Source of the DNA: Candidatus Aminicenantota bacterium | Lineage (GTDB): Bacteria; Acidobacteriota; Aminicenantia; Aminicenantales; Saccharicenantaceae | Length of the DNA stretch: 64,000 nt | Direction of reading: 5' to 3' | Assembly: GCA_017999365.1 (NCBI GenBank) | Contig: JAGNLW010000006.1 | Location: forward strand, 62,001 to 126,000 | In this document: piece after piece, positions 46,303-52,906 of the stretch | Layout: the number at the start of each line of letters is the position of its first letter | Position numbering within the stretch: the first letter of the stretch is position 1 | Program-made: the position numbers and the translations under genes | The notes under the pieces: model-generated | What the model saw: the letters and a program-made list of their open reading frames with translations, nothing else | The model's database searches: none | Told to the model about the DNA's origin: nothing

Positions 46303-47183
46303 GGACGGCCAAGGACGCCCTGGCCCGGCGGGCGACGGGCCTCGTGGCCGCCCTGCCGGGGCTCCTGGTCGTCGTCATCGTCATTGGGCTGTTCCTCAAG
46401 TCCCGGGCCATCCTCGGCGTCGCGCCGCTCTCGAAGCTGCTGTTCTCGCCCGCCTGGCACCCGGTCAAGGGCGAGTTCGGGCTCCTGGCCTTCATCGCCG
46501 GGACGGTCTGGGTGACCGTGACCGCGATGGTCCTGGCCGTGCCGGTCTCCATCCTGGCCGCGGTCTACCTGTCCGAATACGCCCCGCGCCGGGTCCGCGA
46601 GGCGGCCAAGCCCGTGGTCGACCTCCTGGCCGGGCTGCCCTCGGTCGTCTACGGCGTCTGGGGCGTCCTCCTCGTCGTGCCCTTCGTCTCCGGCGTCCTG
46701 GCCCCGCTGGCCGGCGTCTATTCGTCCGGTTACAGCATCCTGGCGGGGGGCATCGTCCTGGCCGTCATGTCCTTCCCGACCATCATCCACGTCACCCTCG
46801 AGGTCTTCACCGCGGTGCCCCGCTCCCTCCGGGACGCCTCCCTGTCGCTCGGGGCGACGAAGTGGGAGACGACCCGCCGGGTCGTCCTGCGCAAGGGCGC
46901 CCCGGGCATCCTGGCCGCCGCCGTCCTGGGCTTTTCGCGGGCCTTCGGCGAGACCATGGCCGTGCTCATGGTCGTCGGCAACGTCCCGGCCGTGCCCCGC
47001 TCCCTGTTCGATCCCGGCTACCCCCTGCCGGCCCTCATCGCCAACAACTACGGCGAGATGATGTCCGTGCCCCGCTACGACGCCGCCCTCATGACGGCCG
47101 CCCTCGTGCTCATGGTCATCGTCCTGGGCTTCAACGTCCTGGCCCGGGCCATCCTCGTCCGTGTCGAGCGGAGGGCGCGGTGA
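46299..47183 (+). CDS. pstC: Phosphate-type ABC transporter permease PstC
   Basis: 294 residues with six hydrophobic segments. The PstC-type features are GLLAFIAGTVWVTVTAMVLA, YLSEYAPRRVREAAKP, LLAGLPSVVYGVWG and the cytoplasmic coupling loop with SLSLGATKWETTRRVVLRKGAPG. It forms the membrane channel with PstA. It overlaps the upstream gene by four bases (ATGA) and pstA by four (GTGA). Confidence 0.9.
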   Translation: MRTAKDALARRATGLVAALPGLLVVVIVIGLFLKSRAILGVAPLSKLLFSPAWHPVKGEFGLLAFIAGTVWVTVTAMVLAVPVSILAAVYLSEYAPRRVREAAKPVVDLLAGLPSVVYGVWGVLLVVPFVSGVLAPLAGVYSSGYSILAGGIVLAVMSFPTIIHVTLEVFTAVPRSLRDASLSLGATKWETTRRVVLRKGAPGILAAAVLGFSRAFGETMAVLMVVGNVPAVPRSLFDPGYPLPALIANNYGEMMSVPRYDAALMTAALVLMVIVLGFNVLARAILVRVERRAR

Positions 47184-48055
47184 GCGCGGACGCCGGCCGC
47201 CGCCTGCGCCGCCGCAAGCGGGTCGACCGGGTCTGGCGCGTCCTGGCCGCGGCTTCGGCCGCCGCGGTCCTCCTGTCGCTCCTGGTCATCCTCGGGGCCA
47301 TCCTTTGGAAGTCCCTGCCGGCGCTGAGCCTGTCCATGCTGACCCGGACGCCGCGCGGCGGCTTCTACCTGGGCCGGGAAGGCGGCATCCTCAACGCCGT
47401 GGCCGGCTCCCTCTCCCTCGGCCTCGGCGCGACCGCCCTGGCCTTCCTGCTCAGCCTGCCTCTGGCCCTCTATCTCAACGTCTACAAAGGAAGGTCGTCC
47501 AAGACGGCCGTCTGGACGCGCTTCTTCCTCGACGTCCTGTGGGGCGTGCCGTCCATCGTCTACGGCGCCTTCGGCTTCGTCGTCATGCTGGCCCTGGGCC
47601 TGCGGGCCTCGCTCCTGGCCGGCATCCTGACGGTGGCCCTGCTGGAGTTCCCGATCATGTGCCGGGCCATCGACGAGGTCATGCGCCTGGTGCCCCGCGA
47701 GCTCAAGGAGGCCTCGGCCTCGCTCGGCGCGACCCGCTTCGAGACGGCCCTGAAGGTCGTCGTCCGGCAGACCGCCCCGGGCATCCTGACCGGCGTCCTG
47801 CTGGCCTTCGGCCGGGGCATCGGCGACGCCGCCTCGGTCCTGTTCACGGCCGGCTTCACCGACCGCGTCCCGGCCTCGCTGGCCGACCCGGCCGCCACCC
47901 TGCCTTTGGCCATCTTCTTCCAGCTGGGCACGCCTTTCCCCGAGGTCCAGCAGCGGGCCTACGCCTCGGCCGCGGTCCTGACCCTGATCATCCTGCTCAT
48001 CAGCCTGGCCGGCCGGGTCCTGAGCCGAAAGGCCGACCGCCATGTCGTCAAGTAA
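47180..48055 (+). CDS. pstA: Phosphate-type ABC transporter permease PstA
   Basis: 291 residues with six hydrophobic segments, GTG start overlapping the pstC stop. LTRTPRGGFYLGREGGILNA and the coupling loop ASLGATRFETALKVVVRQTAPG match PstA. VLWGVPSIVYGAFGF mirrors the equivalent PstC segment, as expected for paired permeases. 13 bases separate it from pstB. Confidence 0.9.
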   Translation: MSADAGRRLRRRKRVDRVWRVLAAASAAAVLLSLLVILGAILWKSLPALSLSMLTRTPRGGFYLGREGGILNAVAGSLSLGLGATALAFLLSLPLALYLNVYKGRSSKTAVWTRFFLDVLWGVPSIVYGAFGFVVMLALGLRASLLAGILTVALLEFPIMCRAIDEVMRLVPRELKEASASLGATRFETALKVVVRQTAPGILTGVLLAFGRGIGDAASVLFTAGFTDRVPASLADPAATLPLAIFFQLGTPFPEVQQRAYASAAVLTLIILLISLAGRVLSRKADRHVVK

Positions 48056-48068
48056 AGGACGGACGCCC

Positions 48069-48830
48069 ATGAACGGAGAGCCTCCCCTCAGCATCCGCGG
48101 CCTCAGCGTCTGGTACGGCGGGCTCCAGGTCCTCAAGTCCGTCGATCTCGACATCCCGGCCCGCCGCGTCACGGTCATCATCGGTCCCTCCGGCTGCGGC
48201 AAGTCGACGCTCCTGCGCGCCCTCAACCGGCTGCTCGACACGGCCGACGGGGCCCGGGTCGCGGGCCGCGTCCTCGTCGACGGCGAGGACATCTACGGCC
48301 CCCGGGTCGAGGTCACCGCCGTCCGCAAGAAGATGGGGCTGCTGTCCCAGAGGCCCCAGGTCCTGCCCATGTCGATCTACGAGAACGTCGCCTACGGCCC
48401 GCGCCTGCACGGCCTGGCCGGCAAGGGCGACCTCGACCGCCGGGTCGAGCACTACCTCCGGCTGGCCGGGCTGTGGGACGAGGTCAAGGACCGCCTGCGC
48501 GAGCCGGCCTCGGGCCTGTCGGTCGGCCAGCAGCAGCGCCTCTGCCTGGCCCGGGGCCTGGCTGTCGAGCCGGAGATCATCCTCGGCGACGAGCCGACCT
48601 CGGCCCTCGACCCCCAGTCGAGCCAGAACGTCGAGCGCCGGCTGACGGAGCTCAAGCGCGACTACACCGTCGTCGTGGTCACCCACATCCTGCGCCAGGC
48701 CCGGCGCATCGCCGACCACATCGCCTTCCTCTACCTCGGCGAGCTCGTCGAACAGGGCCCCGCGGCCGAGGTCTTCGCCGCGCCCAAGGACCCGCGGACG
48801 AAGGCCTATCTGACCGGCGAGATCAGCTGA
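48069..48830 (+). CDS. pstB: Phosphate-type ABC transporter ATPase PstB
   Basis: 253 residues from ATG 48069; an upstream in-frame ATG at 48042 lies inside pstA and is rejected. Walker A is GPSGCGKST, the signature is LSVGQQQRLCLARGL (Gly to Val at the third position relative to LSGGQ), Walker B is IILGDEPTSALDP and the switch His is in VVVTHILRQ. It powers import through PstCA. It is the last gene of the operon. No phoU, phoB or phoR gene lies nearby. Confidence 0.9.
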   Translation: MNGEPPLSIRGLSVWYGGLQVLKSVDLDIPARRVTVIIGPSGCGKSTLLRALNRLLDTADGARVAGRVLVDGEDIYGPRVEVTAVRKKMGLLSQRPQVLPMSIYENVAYGPRLHGLAGKGDLDRRVEHYLRLAGLWDEVKDRLREPASGLSVGQQQRLCLARGLAVEPEIILGDEPTSALDPQSSQNVERRLTELKRDYTVVVVTHILRQARRIADHIAFLYLGELVEQGPAAEVFAAPKDPRTKAYLTGEIS

Positions 48831-48889
48831 CCCGGCCCGTTCGCCCGCCGGCCCGATCGGCCGCGGCGGGACGAACCCCTAACATTATT

Positions 48890-48919
48890 AAAGCAATATG
48901 GCTGAGTTATTGCTTTTTT
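48890..48919 (+). terminator. Intrinsic terminator of the rrf2-pst operon
   Basis: A perfect nine-base stem, AAAGCAATA (48890-48898) and TATTGCTTT (48908-48916), with a nine-base loop and a run of six T residues (48914-48919). It lies 60 bases after the pstB stop and immediately before the lrp promoter, insulating the two units. Confidence 0.8.
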
Positions 48920-48921
48920 GC

Positions 48922-48951
48922 TTGACAATGAGGTTTCGAGCCGCATAATAT
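48922..48951 (+). promoter_or_regulatory. lrp promoter, predicted near-leaderless
   Basis: Full-consensus TTGACA (48922-48927), 18-base spacer, TAATAT (48946-48951), then ten bases to ATG 48962. The bases between the -10 box and the ATG (TCCTAATAAC) contain no Shine-Dalgarno. The expected +1 is near 48958. Confidence 0.7.
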
Positions 48952-48961
48952 TCCTAATAAC

Positions 48962-49453
48962 ATGAAGTTTGACGAATATGATAAGGGGATCTTGAAGATC
49001 CTGTACGAAGACGGCAAGATCTCCAACTCCGCCCTGGCCCAGAAGATCAAGCTCTCCCCGCCGGCGACCCTGGAGCGGGTCCGGAAGCTCCGGTCGAGCG
49101 GCATCATCCAGGGCCAAAAGGCGATCCTCGACAAGAAGAAGCTCGGCCGGGGCCTGACCTGCTTCCTCGCCCTGCAGGTCAAGCACCTCCACAGCCAGGA
49201 GGCCTATCAGCGCATCGAGGAGCGCCTCCAGCAGCTCGAGGAGATCGAAGAGATCTATTTCCTGACCGGGCGGATCGACTACCTCATCAAGGTCAACGTC
49301 CGGGACATCGACGAGTACCAGGAATTCTTCATGGCCAAGCTCTCGAAGGTCCAGATGATCGAGAGGGCCGAGACCTTCGTCGTCGTGTCCTCCGCCGTCA
49401 ATCCGCGGTACGACCCCATCAACGTCGACCCGAAGGAGCCCGATCTCGAATGA
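48962..49453 (+). CDS. Lrp/AsnC-family transcriptional regulator
   Basis: 163 residues. The N-terminal helix-turn-helix (DEYDKGILKILYEDGKISNSALAQKI, written here as positions 3-28, then SPPATLERVRKLRSSGII) is followed by the RAM ligand-binding domain (about 62-150, with YFLTGRIDYLIKVNV). Such proteins form octamers and sense amino acids or related metabolites. It stands alone after the pst terminator and upstream of a TonB-dependent receptor in the same direction; control of that receptor is a reasonable guess. Its mRNA is predicted to be nearly leaderless. Confidence 0.9.
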   Translation: MKFDEYDKGILKILYEDGKISNSALAQKIKLSPPATLERVRKLRSSGIIQGQKAILDKKKLGRGLTCFLALQVKHLHSQEAYQRIEERLQQLEEIEEIYFLTGRIDYLIKVNVRDIDEYQEFFMAKLSKVQMIERAETFVVVSSAVNPRYDPINVDPKEPDLE

Positions 49454-49477
49454 GGGCCATCACCCCTATCGAGAGTC

Positions 49478-49507
49478 TTGACAAGACCTCTCCGGAGGTT
49501 CTACCCT
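49478..49507 (+). promoter_or_regulatory. Promoter of the TonB-dependent receptor
   Basis: Full-consensus TTGACA (49478-49483), 18-base spacer, TACCCT (49502-49507). It lies 25 bases after the lrp stop. The following leader to ATG 49706 is nearly 200 bases, unusually long for this window. Confidence 0.6.
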
Positions 49508-49518
49508 TGGTCCTCCGG
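49492..49518 (+). promoter_or_regulatory. Inverted repeat spanning the receptor promoter -10 box
   Basis: CCGGAGG (49492-49498) and CCTCCGG (49512-49518) are perfect seven-base arms with a 13-base spacer that contains the -10 box. The placement suits a repressor operator. The adjacent Lrp protein is a candidate binder, though GC-rich arms are not typical for Lrp. Confidence 0.5.
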
Positions 49519-49601
49519 GGAGTGGTCCTTTCGCTCGTCGCCAGGACCGGCGCGGTCCCGAAACGGGCGCCCCGCAGACCCACCGATCGCTGAGGAGGAC
49601 G

Positions 49602-49643
49602 ATGACTCAGAGCCCACCGACACAAGAACAAGAGGCGCGGTGA
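49602..49643 (+). CDS. 13-residue leader peptide ORF before the receptor
   Basis: ATG 49602 follows a strong AGGAGG (49593-49598) with three bases between and encodes MTQSPPTQEQEAR before TGA at 49641-49643. It lies in the long leader of the TonB-dependent receptor mRNA. Three Gln, two Glu and two adjacent Pro codons are notable. A stable hairpin starts within its stop region. A regulatory role is inferred from layout only. Confidence 0.4.
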   Translation: MTQSPPTQEQEAR

Positions 49644-49659
49644 ACCGCGACGGTTCGCC
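49639..49659 (+). other. Hairpin at the end of the leader ORF
   Basis: GGTGAACCG (49639-49647) pairs with CGGTTCGCC (49651-49659), nine pairs including one G-U, with a three-base loop. The 5' arm covers the leader ORF stop codon, so ribosome position would affect folding. No T-tract follows. Confidence 0.5.
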
Positions 49660-49705
49660 AAGGACCCAACCCAGACTGGATATTCAGAGGAGGTACGAAG
49701 GACCG

Positions 49706-52700
49706 ATGAAAAAAAGATTGTTCGTTTTCGTCCTCATCGCGTGTTTGTCGACGGCCGGGCTGGCCCTCGGGCAGATGACGCAGGAAGGGCGGATCGCCGG
49801 CCGGGTCGTCGACGGCCAGGGCGCCCCGCTCCCCGGCGTCTCGGTCAAGGCGGTCAGTCCCAAGCTCGTCGGGGCGGCCTCGACCGTGACCGACGCGGAC
49901 GGCGTCTACCGGCTTATGGCCCTCCCCTCCGGGACCTACGAGATCACGTTCGCCCTCCAGGGCTTCAAGACCCTGGTCCGGCAGAACATCCTCCTCGAGC
50001 TGTCCCAAACGCTGGCCCTCAACGTGACCATGCAGGAGGCGACGATCGAGGAATCGGTCACCGTCGTCGGTGAATCGCCCCTCATCGACGTCAAGAGCAC
50101 GGTCAAGGGCCAGACCATGACCAAGGAGACCTACCTGGCCCTGCCCCGCGGCCGGTCCTTCGATTCGCTCATCAGCACCATCCCCGGCGTCCAGAACGAG
50201 AGCATCACCGGCGGCATCTCGGTCGACGGCGCGTCGGGCGCCGAGAACATGTTCTACGTCGACGGCGCCGACATCACCGACTTCCACCTGGGCGTCAAGG
50301 GCCAGAACGTCGTCCTCGAGCTCCTGGACGAGGTCAAGGTCACGGCCTCGGGCTACAACGCCGAGTTCGGCGGCTCCATGGGCGGCGTCGTCAACGTCAT
50401 CTCCCGGACCGGCGGCAACGAGTTCCACGGCGACCTCATGGGCTACTATGAGAACAACACCCGGCTCATGCGGGGCTACGCCCGGGACTACCTCCGCACC
50501 AATCCCGAGGACGACTACCTCTACGAGTACTGGAACAACGACACCCAGTACTTCCGCGACGGCCGCGACCGGGACAATTACGACCGCTTCGAGGGCATCT
50601 TCAGCCTCGGCGGCTACATCATCAAGGACAAGCTGTGGTTCTTCACCTCGGTCAACGTCGGCTACGACCGGACCGAGGCCGAGCGCGACTTCAACCTCCG
50701 CGAAGGTCCGTTCTCGACCTTCCGCGAGCGCAACTACGGCTACAACGGGTCCGTCAAGCTGACCGCCTCGCCGTTCGCCAACTTGCGTGTGTCGGCCAGC
50801 TTCCTCAACAACTTCACCAAGTACCGGGGCACCCTGCCCAGCATCACCGGCACCGACGACAGCGAGTACGAGTACAACCTCGAGGGCATGGACTACCCCA
50901 ACTGGACGGCCGCCCTGACCGCCGACTACTCCCTCGGCAACAACGGCCTCCTGAGCTATCGCGCCGGCTGGCACCGGCAGAACGAGAACAACCAGCAGAT
51001 CCTGCCGCCCGACGGCTCGACCTATTATTTCCCGTATTCCAACTCGATCTACGCCAGCGATCCCTTCTACGTCGCCAACCCGGACCTCGTCCATTCGGGC
51101 GGCTACGCCACGACCTGGAACTACTTCGAAACCCAGAAGTACATGACGGAGAAGGTCAGCAACAACCTCGACGCCACGTTCTATCTCAGCGCAGGCGGCG
51201 AGCACTCCTTCAAGGCCGGCGTCGGCTACGCCTACCTCCACGAGGACGTCCTCGACGCCTCGACCCATCCGCGCGTTTGGCTGTACTGGGGCCGGACCTA
51301 CACCGGCTTGGGCTTCCCGGTCGGCCGCGGCGCCGCCGTCGACAGTCCCTACTACGGCCAGTACGGCTACTACTACGTCCGCGGCTCCTTCACCTCCCCC
51401 TACGGCGGCGTCTGGAACATCCACGCCAACAACTGGTCCGCCTACGTCCAGGACTCCTGGACGATCGGCGGCAAGCTGACCGTCAACTTCGGCCTGCGGA
51501 CGGAGAACCAGTACATCCCGGCCATGACCGACGACACGTCTTACGTGGGCTATAACGCCAAGCCGGTCAACTTCGACTTCGGCCAGATGCTGGCCCCCCG
51601 CTTCGGCGTCGTCTACGACGTCTTCGGCGACTCCAGCCTCAAGATCTTCGGCAGCTTCGGCATCTACTACGACGTCATGAAGCTGTACATGGCCGAGCTA
51701 ACCTTCGGCGGCTGGAAGCGGAAACAGGACTACTACTCCCTCAACGTCCTCGACTGGCGGCTCATCGCGGCCAGCGGCGACCTTGCCGACGCTGCTAGCC
51801 AGGGCGCCGGCGGCACCTACGCCGGCACCGTCGACTTCCTGCCCCCGTCGTTCGACCGGGTCGATCCCGACCTCAAGCCGACGGCCCAGCGGGAGATCTC
51901 CTTCGGCGCCGAGAAGAAGCTCATGGAGGACCTGTCCCTATCGGTCCGCCTCGTCCAGAAGCACCTCATCCGGACCATCGAGGACGTCGGCGTCTACGTC
52001 TGGGACGGCGAGACCCTCGAACAACAGTTCTACGTCACCAACCCCGGCTTCGGCGTTTCGCGGCCGGTCTCCGAGGGCGGCCTGTTCTCCGACGATTACT
52101 GGCGCTGCCCCAAGGCCACCCGCGAGTACTGGGGTGTCAACGTCTCCCTGGAGAAGAAGTTCAGCGACAACTGGCAGGGCGGCGTGAACTACACCTGGAG
52201 CCGGGTCACCGGCAGCTACACCGGCCTGGCCAGTTCCGACGAGGGCGGCCGGCTCGGCCCCAACGTCGAGCAGGACTACGATCGCTGGTTTATGGGCTAC
52301 GACGCCCTGGGCAACGTCCTCGACGGGCCCCTGCCCCAGGACCGCACCCACTACTTCAAGGCCTACGGCTCCTACTACTTCCCGTTCGGCCTGACCGTCG
52401 GCGTGACCGCCTACGGCCGCAGCGGCCTGCCCCTGACGACCAAGCTCTACTACAACGGCAAGTACTTCTATCCCGAGGGCCGCGGCGATATGGGCCGGCT
52501 GCCGTTCACGTTCTGGGCCAACCTTTATCTCGACTACACGGTCAAGCTCGGCGCCAAGTACCGGGCCTCGATCAACTTCCAGGTCGACAACGTGACCAAC
52601 ACCAAGACCATCCAGAACCGGATCTCTGAATTCAACCTCGACGGCTATTCCGGGTACGACGACGAGATCCTCAGCGGCGACTTCGCCGTGAACTACCCGA

Positions 52701-52801
52701 CCTACACGGCCGACGAGGGCGACACGCACCCCGCGTACAACTGGTGGTCGTCCCGTTTCGCTCCCTGGACGGCCCGGCTGGGCGTCAAGCTCTCCTTCTG
52801 A
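49706..52801 (+). CDS. TonB-dependent outer-membrane receptor with CarboxypepD_reg domain
   Basis: 1031 residues. Signal peptide (about 1-24), then a carboxypeptidase-regulatory-like domain (about 27-110; GRIAGRVVDGQGAPLPGVSV and DGVYRLMALPSGTYEITF). A plug domain follows (about 115-230, with ISTIPGVQNESITGGISVDG and GGVVNVISRTGG), then a large aromatic-rich beta barrel ending in LGVKLSF. It resembles Oar/SusC-type receptors common in Acidobacteriota and Bacteroidota, importing oligomers or complexes using TonB energy. No SusD-like partner is adjacent, so the ligand is unknown. Upstream in-frame codons back to 49478 belong to the promoter and leader and are rejected. Confidence 0.92.
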   Translation: MKKRLFVFVLIACLSTAGLALGQMTQEGRIAGRVVDGQGAPLPGVSVKAVSPKLVGAASTVTDADGVYRLMALPSGTYEITFALQGFKTLVRQNILLELSQTLALNVTMQEATIEESVTVVGESPLIDVKSTVKGQTMTKETYLALPRGRSFDSLISTIPGVQNESITGGISVDGASGAENMFYVDGADITDFHLGVKGQNVVLELLDEVKVTASGYNAEFGGSMGGVVNVISRTGGNEFHGDLMGYYENNTRLMRGYARDYLRTNPEDDYLYEYWNNDTQYFRDGRDRDNYDRFEGIFSLGGYIIKDKLWFFTSVNVGYDRTEAERDFNLREGPFSTFRERNYGYNGSVKLTASPFANLRVSASFLNNFTKYRGTLPSITGTDDSEYEYNLEGMDYPNWTAALTADYSLGNNGLLSYRAGWHRQNENNQQILPPDGSTYYFPYSNSIYASDPFYVANPDLVHSGGYATTWNYFETQKYMTEKVSNNLDATFYLSAGGEHSFKAGVGYAYLHEDVLDASTHPRVWLYWGRTYTGLGFPVGRGAAVDSPYYGQYGYYYVRGSFTSPYGGVWNIHANNWSAYVQDSWTIGGKLTVNFGLRTENQYIPAMTDDTSYVGYNAKPVNFDFGQMLAPRFGVVYDVFGDSSLKIFGSFGIYYDVMKLYMAELTFGGWKRKQDYYSLNVLDWRLIAASGDLADAASQGAGGTYAGTVDFLPPSFDRVDPDLKPTAQREISFGAEKKLMEDLSLSVRLVQKHLIRTIEDVGVYVWDGETLEQQFYVTNPGFGVSRPVSEGGLFSDDYWRCPKATREYWGVNVSLEKKFSDNWQGGVNYTWSRVTGSYTGLASSDEGGRLGPNVEQDYDRWFMGYDALGNVLDGPLPQDRTHYFKAYGSYYFPFGLTVGVTAYGRSGLPLTTKLYYNGKYFYPEGRGDMGRLPFTFWANLYLDYTVKLGAKYRASINFQVDNVTNTKTIQNRISEFNLDGYSGYDDEILSGDFAVNYPTYTADEGDTHPAYNWWSSRFAPWTARLGVKLSF

Positions 52802-52831
52802 CCGTTCCGCGCGTTCGTTAGCAGCGCACCG

Positions 52832-52868
52832 GAGCCCGCCCCCCGCGAGGGGGGCGGGCTCTTTTCTT
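52832..52868 (+). terminator. Intrinsic terminator after the TonB-dependent receptor
   Basis: A perfect 13-base GC stem (52832-52844 with 52849-52861) closes the tetraloop GCGA, followed by TTTTCTT. It starts about 30 bases after the receptor stop. The TT of its tail is also the start of the -35 box of the next promoter. Confidence 0.92.
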
Positions 52869-52894
52869 GACTAATGCCGGGAATCCCTTATCCT
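52867..52894 (+). promoter_or_regulatory. Promoter of the sulfatase-fold/TPR gene, predicted near-leaderless
   Basis: TTGACT (52867-52872), 16-base spacer, TATCCT (52889-52894), then 12 bases to ATG 52907. The expected +1 is near 52901. An upstream ATG at 52874 falls between -35 and -10 and cannot be the start if this promoter is used. Confidence 0.55.
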
Positions 52895-52906
52895 GTAGGG
52901 GTCCCC

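Noticed and set aside
49478..49705. N-terminal extension of the TonB-dependent receptor by 76 residues
   Set aside because: The extension reads through the promoter and leader; a proper signal peptide and ribosome site define ATG 49706.
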